Shown: in pieces, positions 1-5,915 of the stretch
How positions within the stretch are numbered: the first letter of the stretch is position 1
How the letters are laid out: every line of letters begins with the position of its first letter
NCBI GenBank assembly: GCA_022615275.1
Contig: JAKEHA010000045.1
Coordinates: forward strand, 1-6,155
DNA: 6,155 nucleotides
Direction of reading: 5' to 3'
Origin: Candidatus Latescibacterota bacterium
GTDB taxonomy: Bacteria; Krumholzibacteriota; Krumholzibacteriia; WVZY01; JAKEHA01
Program-made: the position numbers and the translations under genes
Notes under the pieces: model-generated
Databases searched by the model: none
What the model was told of the DNA's origin: nothing
What the model saw: only the letters and a program-made list of their open reading frames with translations

Positions 1-1073
1 CCGCCCGAGTAGAACGCAAAGGGCACCCCCGACGCGGCCAGCGCGGCCGGCGTGGTCGGCGCCATGCGCCGGTGCACCAAGGTGCGAAACGGCGTCTCGG
101 CCTCGGGATCGCGGTTCTTCTCTTCCTTGGGCCAATTCAAATTGACCAGCACGGGGACCTTCGCGGCGCGAAGCTGCTCGGCGCGCGCGTATGCGCCCTG
201 CCCGCCGTACACGATAGGAAGCACGCCCAGCTTTTTCTGGAGCACGAGCACGCGGTCGATCTCGCGGCCCAGGTTGGCCGGTATCAGGAACCGCGTGCGG
301 TCCACCACCGCGATCTCGATCGGCTCGAGCGTGCGATCGAACTCGGGGCGCACGCGCCCGCGCGGATCCTTCGCATAGGCGGCTTTCACCTTGGAATAGT
401 GATCTGCGTCCGCGAACGTCTGTTCGACGTACGCGAGCACACCCATCAACGAACCCGGGAAGCTGCGCAGCTCGCCCGCGCCGGCAAAATTCAACCGCTG
501 CGCGACGGGCGTTGACAGCACCGCTTGCCCGTCGGGCTTGTCGACCAAGTTGATAAGCGCCGCTTGGCCCGCGAAGATTCCCTTCTCGGGTGTGGTGACC
601 GCGGCGGTGAAGCCGGCCGTGCGCCACTTCTCGACCTTGGCGTCGGCGGCGAGCTGCTCGACGGCGGTGATCCACGGTGTCGTGGCCGGGCGGTCTTCAG
701 GCCCCATGATCGCGGAAGCGGTGCGCATCACCCGCTCGCCGCCCGACGACTCTGGTTCCTGCTTTTGCGCGATGGTCGTCATCGCGTCGATCAAGCCGGG
801 ATAGAGTGTCAGGTCTTTGCCGTCGATCACGCGCGCGTCGCCGGGAATCTTGACGTTCTTGCCAACGGCCTCGATCAAACCGTCCGCGAGCAAGACCGTC
901 GCACCCTCGATGGGGGTACCCGCGCCCGTGACGACGCGGACATTTTGAATGGCGTAATAAGGTGGCGGTGTCGGCGGTTCGGCCTCGAGCGGTGCGACCA
1001 CCCAGGCCAGGGCAACCAATGCGAACAACGCCAGGGTCACGAGCCGGGTTCGGCTCCGGGGGAAGGATTGCAT
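1..1073 (-). CDS. Exported amidohydrolase-fold protein, C-terminus cut off by window edge, catalytic His missing
   Basis: Reading leftwards from ATG at 1073-1071 gives 357 residues with no stop before the window edge. Residues 1-31 form a Sec signal peptide (basic start, hydrophobic 11-27, likely cut after Ala31), so the protein should act in the periplasm. Residues 42-90 match the small beta-sandwich part of imidazolonepropionase-like amidohydrolases (AIQNVRVVTG, then DGLIEAVG), followed by YPGLIDAMTT at 91-100. Further family-like stretches are GPEDRPATTPW (124-134), GIFAGQAALINL (165-176), SFPGSLMGV (204-212), VYGGQGAY (288-295) and ALAASGVPFAFYSG near the edge. The usual metal-binding HxH after 'PGLIDA' is replaced by Met98-Thr-Thr100, and the later strand reads LIPAN (263-267) where active members usually carry His. 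I recall a subfamily, common in Acidobacteria, that shares these losses, so this is probably a family trait and not gene decay. Substrate and activity are unknown. An AGGAGA ribosome site supports the start. Confidence 0.85.
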   Translation of the reverse strand, partial: MQSFPRSRTRLVTLALFALVALAWVVAPLEAEPPTPPPYYAIQNVRVVTGAGTPIEGATVLLADGLIEAVGKNVKIPGDARVIDGKDLTLYPGLIDAMTTIAQKQEPESSGGERVMRTASAIMGPEDRPATTPWITAVEQLAADAKVEKWRTAGFTAAVTTPEKGIFAGQAALINLVDKPDGQAVLSTPVAQRLNFAGAGELRSFPGSLMGVLAYVEQTFADADHYSKVKAAYAKDPRGRVRPEFDRTLEPIEIAVVDRTRFLIPANLGREIDRVLVLQKKLGVLPIVYGGQGAYARAEQLRAAKVPVLVNLNWPKEEKNRDPEAETPFRTLVHRRMAPTTPAALAASGVPFAFYSG

Positions 1074-1078
1074 CGGTG

Positions 1079-1084
1079 TCTCCT
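1079..1084 (-). promoter_or_regulatory. Shine-Dalgarno site of the amidohydrolase-fold gene
   Basis: On the minus strand AGGAGA lies five bases before ATG 1073-1071. It fixes this start, which also places the signal peptide correctly at the N-terminus. Confidence 0.75.
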
Positions 1085-1136
1085 GTGTGCGCTTCCAGGT
1101 ACACGGTCGGCGGGTCCGCCGTTCAAGGCGGGCATC

Positions 1137-1145
1137 ATCATAGCA
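1137..1145 (-). promoter_or_regulatory. Candidate extended -10 promoter for the amidohydrolase-fold gene
   Basis: The minus strand reads TGC-TATGAT, an extended -10 element (TGn) with a hexamer matching TATAAT at five of six positions. The -35 position 17 bases upstream (TCCTCG) is poor, as extended -10 promoters allow. Transcription would start near 1130 and give a leader of about 55 bases. The rest of the 260-base divergent region (1074-1333) holds no gene I can support and no clear promoter facing right. Confidence 0.45.
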
Positions 1146-1322
1146 CGTTGCCGGGACACCGAGGAGAGGGCAGCTGTGAATCGAGCGGCCACGTCGTGGC
1201 GATCGTCGACGACACCAAGCACCCAGCTTTCACAACGACCTTGCCTGCTGGTTCGGATTTTGCATGCTGCTTTCGGTTCCCCTAGTGGGGTAGTCGGAGT
1301 TTTTTTCCTACCGGTCCAGCCC

Positions 1323-1328
1323 GAGGTG
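1323..1328 (+). promoter_or_regulatory. Shine-Dalgarno site that selects the GTG start at 1334
   Basis: GAGGTG lies five bases before the GTG codon at 1334. This spacing supports GTG 1334 over ATG 1370, which lies inside the first 13 codons and has no comparable site. Confidence 0.65.
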
Positions 1329-1333
1329 TAATC

Positions 1334-1870
1334 GTGGAGACGCTTGTAAAAGATCAAATTCAGTCGCAGATGGCAAAGGCCGATGAGCGTGTCTCCAACC
1401 GCCAGGCGCCCGATCGCGGGGCCGAGATCGACGAGCTCCTGCGCATCAAGCAGCGCTACAAGTTCGAGGCCAACCGGGTTCCCTGCCCGTGCTGCGGCGT
1501 CGTCGTGGAGTTCACGATCAACCGTTGCCCCTTCTGCGATTCGGATATTGCCCCCCAGACCGCGTTGGCGCGCGAGACGATGCGCCGCCTGCGTGAGCTC
1601 TCGGGTGAGTTGGACGCCGATCACGCCGCGCGCGGCGAGGGCGACGAAGCTCCCAAGAAGCGCGGGTTCTTCGCGCGTCTCAAGTATCTGTTCGAAGGCG
1701 ACCCCGATCCCGTCGAAGCGCCCAAAGTCGACCCGCACGCCAAGCGCCTGTTGAGCAACCTCGCGCCGGGCGATTCGTTCAAGATACTCGCCGAGGACGG
1801 TCCGTGGGTTCAGGTCAAGACCATGGGCGGCGAGATCGGCTGGGTCTACGCGACGGTTCGCAGGCGCTAG
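1334..1870 (+). CDS. Zinc-ribbon and SH3-like domain protein of unknown function
   Basis: This 178-residue protein starts at GTG. It has no signal peptide or membrane segment, so it should be cytoplasmic. Residues 1-48 are charged and probably helical. Residues 51-68 form a zinc ribbon: CPCC at 51-54 and CPFC at 65-68, giving CxxC-x10-CxxC with one extra cysteine (Cys53). A charged linker (about 90-130) contains a basic, aromatic patch, KKRGFFARLKYLF at 108-120. Residues 136-178 resemble a bacterial SH3 (SH3b) domain: 'LAPGDSFKILAEDGPWVQVK' then 'GEIGWVYATV', with the typical Trp158 and Gly-Trp-Val at 169-171. Zinc ribbons often bind nucleic acid or protein and SH3b domains bind peptides or cell wall, but SH3b domains are usually exported. 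The role is therefore unclear; an adaptor is an inference only. I do not recognise the gene. It stands alone, with 133 bases before the next gene and no terminator seen after it. Confidence 0.85.
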   Translation: METLVKDQIQSQMAKADERVSNRQAPDRGAEIDELLRIKQRYKFEANRVPCPCCGVVVEFTINRCPFCDSDIAPQTALARETMRRLRELSGELDADHAARGEGDEAPKKRGFFARLKYLFEGDPDPVEAPKVDPHAKRLLSNLAPGDSFKILAEDGPWVQVKTMGGEIGWVYATVRRR

Positions 1871-2003
1871 CAGCTCCCTCTTTGCTTGTTATCTCGCGCC
1901 CGAGGCGGTAATCTCCCACTGGATGAGATGGGGCGCGGGCGCGTCCGAAGTCGGATCTCGACGTCCACCCTGCGACACCTTTGGAAAGCGAGTAACACCA
2001 CGC

Positions 2004-2216
2004 ATGGCGAAACGAGTCAACTACGGCTTCGAGAAGCGTCAGAAGGAAGCGAAGCGGAAGAAGAAGCAAGCGGAGAAGCTGGAGAAGAAGCGGTTGAGCA
2101 GGGAGAACAAGGCCGGGGGCATTCTGCCGCTCGACGCGGATGCAAACACCGCAGACGTGACCACGGATACCACCGACGGCGCGTCCGATCCGACCGTCGA
2201 AGAGCCCGTTTCGTAG
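2004..2216 (+). CDS. Small lysine-rich conserved protein (NYGFEKRQKE type), unknown function
   Basis: This 70-residue protein opens with MAKRVNYGFEKRQKEAKRKK, a start I recall from many short conserved hypothetical proteins of proteobacteria and other phyla. Residues 9-36 are almost entirely Lys, Arg, Glu and Gln with hydrophobic spacing suited to one long helix or coiled coil. The tail from about 44 is acidic and Asp/Thr-rich, probably disordered. There is no signal peptide or membrane segment. The frame is open upstream to ATG 1923, which would add 27 residues, but those look non-coding and have no ribosome site; ATG 2004 fits the family start. Its own ribosome site is weak (GCGAG at 1988-1992, or GGAAAG further out). 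The basic half followed by an acidic tail would suit nucleic-acid or ribosome binding, but that is inference. It lies on the same strand as its neighbours, 132 bases before the sigma gene, so co-transcription is possible. Confidence 0.75.
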   Translation: MAKRVNYGFEKRQKEAKRKKKQAEKLEKKRLSRENKAGGILPLDADANTADVTTDTTDGASDPTVEEPVS

Positions 2217-2312
2217 ACACTCGACTGAATCGAGACGTCGCCGCCCAATTGCCGTCCCGCGATAGGCGCATGGGAGGCATCTTCTTGGCGGACTCTTCCT
2301 TTCCAATCCCGA

Positions 2313-2322
2313 TTTCGCGAAA
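2313..2322. repeat. 10-base perfect palindrome upstream of the sigma gene
   Basis: TTTCGCGAAA is a perfect palindrome ending 26 bases before ATG 2349, followed by AACTTTTTCG, which extends the A/T-rich symmetry loosely. It could be a regulator site or chance; nothing else in the sequence decides between them. Confidence 0.25.
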
Positions 2323-2348
2323 ACTTTTTCGAGACCCGGAGCGACTCA

Positions 2349-2906
2349 ATGCGTGAGATGAGCGCGCCCGCAGGCAGCCCCCGGACGGACCGTGAGCTGG
2401 TCGAAGCCGTTCTCCACCACAAGGACGAACCGGCCTTCCTCGAGCTTTACCGCCGCCACACGCCCCGGCTCTTCATGCTAGTTGCCCGCTTATTGGCTCG
2501 CGGCGATGATGAAGCGGAAGACGTCGTGCAGGAGATCTGGGTCCACGCCTTCCAGGGCATGGGGCGGTTCCAGTGGAACTCGGAGTTCTCGACCTGGCTG
2601 ACCGGTATCGGCTTGAACCGCGTGCGCGACCGGATTCGAAAATACGGACGCTCGCGCGAAGACGGAGTGAGTATCGTCCCGGATATCGCCGTCGCGCCCG
2701 ATAGGCACGAGACCCGGATCGATCTGGAGCGAATGATTGCCCGCCTCCCGGACGGCGAGCGCATGGTGCTCGTGCTACACGACGTGGAAGGAATGAAACA
2801 CCGAGAGATATCGGATCATCTCGACATCCCCGAGGGAACGTCCAAGACGCACCTCGCGAACGCGCGCAAACGACTGCGCGCCATGATGTCGGGAGGAGGA
2901 GAATGA
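2349..2906 (+). CDS. ECF-type RNA polymerase sigma-70 factor
   Basis: This 185-residue protein has the size and domain order of extracytoplasmic-function sigma factors. Sigma region 2 spans about 26-98 (DEPAFLELYRRHTPRL; the core-polymerase contact DDEAEDVVQEIWVHAF; then the -10-recognition helix STWLTGIGLNRVRDRIRK). Region 4 spans about 125-178 (MIARLPDGERMVLVLHDVEGM, then the helix-turn-helix KHREISDHLDIPEGTSKTHL that reads the -35 element). Region 3 is absent, as expected, with a linker at 100-124. ATG 2349 is preferred because GGAG at 2338-2341 lies seven bases before it; ATG 2358 would remove only three residues. The next gene begins one base after the stop and encodes a membrane protein, the classical sigma/anti-sigma arrangement, so the factor is probably held inactive at the membrane until an envelope signal releases it. 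I saw no convincing ECF promoter upstream that would show self-regulation. The target genes probably include the cluster itself, by analogy. Confidence 0.93.
   Translation: MREMSAPAGSPRTDRELVEAVLHHKDEPAFLELYRRHTPRLFMLVARLLARGDDEAEDVVQEIWVHAFQGMGRFQWNSEFSTWLTGIGLNRVRDRIRKYGRSREDGVSIVPDIAVAPDRHETRIDLERMIARLPDGERMVLVLHDVEGMKHREISDHLDIPEGTSKTHLANARKRLRAMMSGGGE
2891..2901 (+). promoter_or_regulatory. Shine-Dalgarno site of the membrane anti-sigma-like gene, inside the sigma gene end
   Basis: The last codons of the sigma gene (Ser-Gly-Gly-Gly-Glu) are written as GGGAGGAGGAG, a very strong ribosome site six bases before ATG 2908. With the one-base gap, this implies tight translational coupling and matched output of the two proteins. 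Confidence 0.75.
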
Positions 2907-2907
2907 C

Positions 2908-3675
2908 ATGAGCGACGAGCTGACTCCAGCGGAACAGAAGGCCTTCGACAGCCTCCCGCGCGAGCGCATGCCCGCGGGTATGCCCGCGGGTATGGAGGAG
3001 CGTGTGGTCGACGCGATGCGTGAGCACGGCGTGCTCGCGAAGCGCAGGCGCATGGTCGAGTTGACGAACAGCCGCGTAGCCGCGGTGCTCGCCGCCAGTG
3101 TCGCGTTGGTGATCGGTGCGTATTCAATCGGTCTCAATCGCGGAGGCGGTGAGGTGCCGGTGCCGCTACAACCGGTGTCGCGGGAGACTGCGCAACGCGC
3201 GGAGCCCCCCGAGGAAATGCAGTTGCCGCGCCGAGCGAAGCCCGAAAGCGCTCCCCCGTCGGAAGCGTTCGTGGATGCCGACACCAAGAAGAACACCTCG
3301 GAGACGAAGATGTCTAAGGATCTCGCCGCTTCTGATTCGCCCGCTCCCCAATCCCACCCGGCGACCGCGGAGCGCGAAGACCGCGCCCGTTCGGCCGGTG
3401 AAACGGACGCGCTTGCCAAGGAGGAAACGGAAGCCGCCGCTCCGGCCGCCACGTTGTCGGAATCGCCCCAAGCCGCGTCCAAGGCGGGGCGCGTGCAGGT
3501 CCCGTCCGCGATGTTGGACGCGACTGTCACGGCGAAGCAAACCCTGACCATTCTGCTCGACGGCTCGCTCTTGACCGTCGAAGCCGATAGCACTCGTGTC
3601 ACCGAGGACAAACGAGGTCGCATCCTCATCATCTATACGCGCGACGGAGCGATCCGCATTCGCCTGGTCGACTAG
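2908..3675 (+). CDS. Single-pass membrane protein, probable anti-sigma factor of the ECF sigma
   Basis: The 255-residue protein has a cytoplasmic N-terminus of about 55 residues, one transmembrane helix at about 56-76 (VAAVLAASVALVIGAYSIGL), a long disordered Ala/Pro/Glu/Ser linker (about 80-195) and a beta-rich periplasmic end (about 196-255, with TLTILLDGSLLTVEAD and GRILIIYTRDGAIRIRLVD). Arg and Lys at 45-48 favour the N-terminus-inside topology. The cytoplasmic part has LPRERMPAG and MEERVVDAMREHGVL, a pattern I recall from proteins encoded directly after ECF sigma genes. The HxxxCxxC zinc motif of common anti-sigma factors is absent; the protein contains no cysteine. Its role rests on position (one base after the sigma stop), topology and that partial resemblance. 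An exact 12-base tandem repeat encodes MPAGMPAG in the sigma-binding half. A regulator or chaperone of the following VWA protein is an alternative. Confidence 0.8.
   Translation: MSDELTPAEQKAFDSLPRERMPAGMPAGMEERVVDAMREHGVLAKRRRMVELTNSRVAAVLAASVALVIGAYSIGLNRGGGEVPVPLQPVSRETAQRAEPPEEMQLPRRAKPESAPPSEAFVDADTKKNTSETKMSKDLAASDSPAPQSHPATAEREDRARSAGETDALAKEETEAAAPAATLSESPQAASKAGRVQVPSAMLDATVTAKQTLTILLDGSLLTVEADSTRVTEDKRGRILIIYTRDGAIRIRLVD
2968..2991 (+). repeat. Exact 12-base tandem duplication within the anti-sigma-like gene
   Basis: ATGCCCGCGGGT occurs twice head to tail (2968-2979 and 2980-2991), encoding Met-Pro-Ala-Gly twice at residues 21-28. The second copy is followed by a further ATG. The identical codons point to a recent slippage duplication; an in-frame change of copy number would lengthen the cytoplasmic domain in steps of four residues. 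Confidence 0.85.
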
Positions 3676-3705
3676 CTCCCGCCGAAGTTTCTTCCTTTTT
3701 TCAAA

Positions 3706-3763
3706 ACCAAACGCGCGCCCGCGGCGACTCATGGGTGTATCGAGAGTCGCCGCGTGGTTTGGT
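3706..3763 (+). other. Long imperfect inverted repeat between anti-sigma-like and VWA genes
   Basis: An 11-base arm, CGCGGCGACTC (3720-3730), is exactly complementary to GAGTCGCCGCG (3744-3754) around a 13-base loop. An outer 7-base pairing, ACCAAAC (3706-3712) with GTTTGGT (3757-3763), extends the stem across an asymmetric internal loop. No run of T follows on the plus strand, so it is not a standard terminator. It ends 33 bases before the VWA start and leaves the ribosome site free. It could be an attenuator, an mRNA-processing or stability element that sets the VWA level apart from the regulators, or a protein-binding site. Confidence 0.6.
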
Positions 3764-3784
3764 GACCCCGCACGATCTCTCGCG

Positions 3785-3791
3785 AAAGGAG
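3785..3791 (+). promoter_or_regulatory. Shine-Dalgarno site that selects the VWA gene start at 3797
   Basis: AAAGGAG lies five bases before ATG 3797. It decides against the in-frame upstream ATGs at 3596 and 3731. The first lies inside the preceding gene, and either would bury the signal peptide. Confidence 0.85.
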
Positions 3792-3796
3792 TCGAG

Positions 3797-5701
3797 ATGA
3801 GGATCACTACTTGGGTCATCGCGATGATGACAGGAATCCTGTTCGCGGCGCTCTCGAGCGCCGAAGGAGCGGGCCGCATCACGGGACGCGTCCTCGACGC
3901 GGTCACGCAGATTCCCGTTATCGGTGCGACCGTTACCGTCGAAGGTACGCGCCTCTTGGCGCGGACGACGACCGACGGTGCCTTCGTCATTCCCAACGTA
4001 CCGGCGGGGAGCTACACCGTGCGCGTCGAGGCGGCCGGACTAACGACCGCGAAGCAGCGCATCACCGTGGTCACGGGACGAACGGCCACCGTCGACTTCC
4101 AAATGGCGCGGCTGCGAGAATTGTCTTCGGAAGCCGAGTCCGCGACACCGCTCGCCGGGGCGCCCGCGGCACGCGAGCAGAGGGCCGTCAAGGACGCTGC
4201 GAAGTTCTCGCTGGCGACGCCGGGTCGCACCGAGATCCAATGCCTCACGCCTCCCATGTCGTGGCCCTCACCCGGCTTCGAGTCCTACGAAGTCATCGAG
4301 GAAAACGGGTGGTTCGAGGCCCGCGAGCGACCACTCTCGACCTTCTCCGTCGATGTCGATGCGGCGTCGTACGGCAACGTGCGCCGTTTCATCACGCGGG
4401 GACAGTTGCCGCCCACCGACGCGGTGCGCATCGAAGAACTGGTCAACTACTTCGACTACGACTATCCCAACCCGCGCGGCCGGCATCCGTTCTCGATCAC
4501 GACCGAAGTGGCCGAGTGCCCGTGGAACGGCGACAACATGCTGGTCCACATCGGCCTGCAAGGCGCGCGCATCGACGTCGACGAGCTGCCGCCCAGCAAT
4601 CTCGTGTTCTTGATCGACGTCTCGGGCTCGATGGATCAGCCCAACAAGCTTCCGCTCTTGAAGTCATCGTTCCGAATGCTGGTCGATCAGCTGCGCGAGC
4701 AGGACCGCGTCGCGATCGTCGTGTATGCGGGTGCGGCGGGCCTCGTCCTGCCGCCGACTTCCGGGAGCGACAAGGAAGAGATCCTTTGTGCTCTCGAGCG
4801 ACTACAGGCCGGAGGGTCCACGGCCGGAGGCGCCGGCCTTCAACTGGCCTACCAAGTTGCGCAGGGGAGTTTCTTCGAGGACGGCAACAATCGCATCATC
4901 CTCGCCACCGATGGTGATTTCAACGTCGGCATGTCGAGCGACGGCGACATGGTGCGTCTGATCGAGGAGAAGCGAAAGACCGGCGTCTTCCTGACCGTGC
5001 TCGGGTTCGGCGAGGGCAACCTCAAGGACTCGAAGATGGAGAAGATCGCGGACCACGGCGACGGTCACTATGCCTACATCGACAACCTCAACGAGGCGCG
5101 CAAGGTCCTCGTGAATGAAATGGGCGCAGCCGTGCTCACGATCGCGAAGGACGTCAAGCTGCAGGTCGAGTTCAATCCCGCGCGCGTGTCGTCGTACCGA
5201 TTGATCGGCTACGAGAACCGCGTGTTGAACGACCGCGACTTCGACGACGACACCAAGGACGCGGGCGAGATCGGCGCCGGCCACGCGGTGACCGCACTCT
5301 ACGAGCTGACGCTCACCGTGCAGCAGGGGCGAAGCGGCAAGCCGCTCAAGTACTCGCATCTCACCGTCAAGGACGACGCGCGTCGCAGCGCGGAGCTGCT
5401 CACGGTGTCGTTTCGCTACAAACAGCCGACCGCGAGCGAAAGCAACCTGCTCTCGGTGGTGGTGAAGGACCGCAACACCTCCTTCGCGAATGCCTCGCAC
5501 GACTTTCGCTTCTCGGCCGCGGTGGCGGAGTACGGGATGATTCTTCGCGATTCGCGCGAGCGCGGCCACGCCACAATGGAGCACGTCATCGCGACCGCGC
5601 GCAGCGCGCGCGGCGAAGACGTACACGGTTACCGCGCCGAGTTCGTGACGCTCGCGGAAATGACGGAACGGCTCATGACGCCGTCGGTGGGCTTGCGGTA
5701 G
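3797..5701 (+). CDS. Exported YfbK-like von Willebrand factor A protein with N-terminal carboxypeptidase-regulatory-like domain
   Basis: The 634-residue protein begins with a Sec signal peptide (1 to about 25, hydrophobic 6-19) without a lipobox cysteine. Residues 26-102 form a CarboxypepD_reg-like beta-sandwich (GRITGRVLDAVTQIPVIGAT, then GAFVIPNVPAGSYTVRVEA). After a linker comes the YfbK-type segment before the VWA domain (about 177-265: STFSVDVDAASYGNVRRFI, GQLPPTDAVRIEELVNYFDY). The VWA domain covers about 267-445 with an intact metal-ion adhesion site: DVSGS at 274-278 (Asp274, Ser276, Ser278), Thr342 in GGSTAGGAG, and Asp372 in ATDGD. The C-terminal 450-634 matches the domain that follows VWA in YfbK (LIGYENRVLNDRDFDDD; TVSFRYKQP; FRFSAAVAEYGMILRDS). 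The fold binds a divalent ion and usually a partner protein; no enzymatic role is established. It is third in the sigma cluster, 121 bases after the previous stop, and is probably the effector or sensed component. E. coli yfbK is the named relative; I give no symbol because the domain order differs. Confidence 0.93.
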   Translation: MRITTWVIAMMTGILFAALSSAEGAGRITGRVLDAVTQIPVIGATVTVEGTRLLARTTTDGAFVIPNVPAGSYTVRVEAAGLTTAKQRITVVTGRTATVDFQMARLRELSSEAESATPLAGAPAAREQRAVKDAAKFSLATPGRTEIQCLTPPMSWPSPGFESYEVIEENGWFEARERPLSTFSVDVDAASYGNVRRFITRGQLPPTDAVRIEELVNYFDYDYPNPRGRHPFSITTEVAECPWNGDNMLVHIGLQGARIDVDELPPSNLVFLIDVSGSMDQPNKLPLLKSSFRMLVDQLREQDRVAIVVYAGAAGLVLPPTSGSDKEEILCALERLQAGGSTAGGAGLQLAYQVAQGSFFEDGNNRIILATDGDFNVGMSSDGDMVRLIEEKRKTGVFLTVLGFGEGNLKDSKMEKIADHGDGHYAYIDNLNEARKVLVNEMGAAVLTIAKDVKLQVEFNPARVSSYRLIGYENRVLNDRDFDDDTKDAGEIGAGHAVTALYELTLTVQQGRSGKPLKYSHLTVKDDARRSAELLTVSFRYKQPTASESNLLSVVVKDRNTSFANASHDFRFSAAVAEYGMILRDSRERGHATMEHVIATARSARGEDVHGYRAEFVTLAEMTERLMTPSVGLR

Positions 5702-5740
5702 TCGCGCGCGGAGGTAGCGGGCGTGCGCCTTCGCGTCGAC

Positions 5741-5777
5741 CAGGCCGCTCCTCGCAAGAGGGGCGGCCTGTTTTCTT
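5741..5777 (+). terminator. Intrinsic terminator of the sigma/anti-sigma/VWA cluster
   Basis: A 13-base stem, CAGGCCGCTCCTC (5741-5753) with GAGGGGCGGCCTG (5758-5770), has one T-G wobble and closes on a GCAA (GNRA) tetraloop. TTTTCTT follows directly at 5771-5777. It lies 40 bases after the VWA stop. The reverse strand has no T-run, so it works in one direction only. Confidence 0.9.
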
Positions 5778-5915
5778 GCGACTCTACGGGGCCAGCCAAG
5801 CGAGCCACGTGATGTCGGTCGCGCTGGGACGAACGCTGCCCAAGGCACGCCACGATAGCGCGGCACGCGCGCGAGTCGCCGCTTCAAGATTGTGCAACGA
5901 TGTCAAAGGAACGTG

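Noticed and set aside
1279..1306. CCCC-TAGT-GGGG hairpin followed by a seven-T run, resembling a terminator
   Set aside because: The stem is only four bases, nine bases separate it from the T-run, and no plus-strand gene ends upstream.
525..1331. Long plus-strand open frame (268 codons) over the left part of the window
   Set aside because: It is the shadow of the minus-strand amidohydrolase-fold gene. Its translation is Arg/Gly/Asp-rich without any recognisable domain, and the opposite frame has a signal peptide and family motifs.
1037..1738. Minus-strand open frame of 233 codons opposite the zinc-ribbon gene
   Set aside because: It crosses the intergenic region and the antisense of a gene with clear zinc-ribbon and SH3-like motifs, has no ribosome site and shows no domain.
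1886..1914. TTGTTA-N17-TAATCT as a promoter for the small basic protein
   Set aside because: Only four and three of six consensus positions match. This is too weak to report, although the spacing is right.
2220..2234. CTCGA-CTGAA-TCGAG hairpin after the small basic gene as a terminator
   Set aside because: The five-base stem has no T-run after it and would be too weak.
3596..3796. Upstream in-frame extension of the VWA gene to ATG 3596
   Set aside because: It would overlap the anti-sigma-like gene by 80 bases and hide the signal peptide. ATG 3797 has a near-perfect ribosome site.
4802..5887. Minus-strand open frame of 361 codons opposite the VWA gene
   Set aside because: It is antisense to well-conserved VWA and C-terminal YfbK-type sequence, crosses the terminator hairpin and contains no recognisable domain. 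It is a usual effect of G+C-rich codons.
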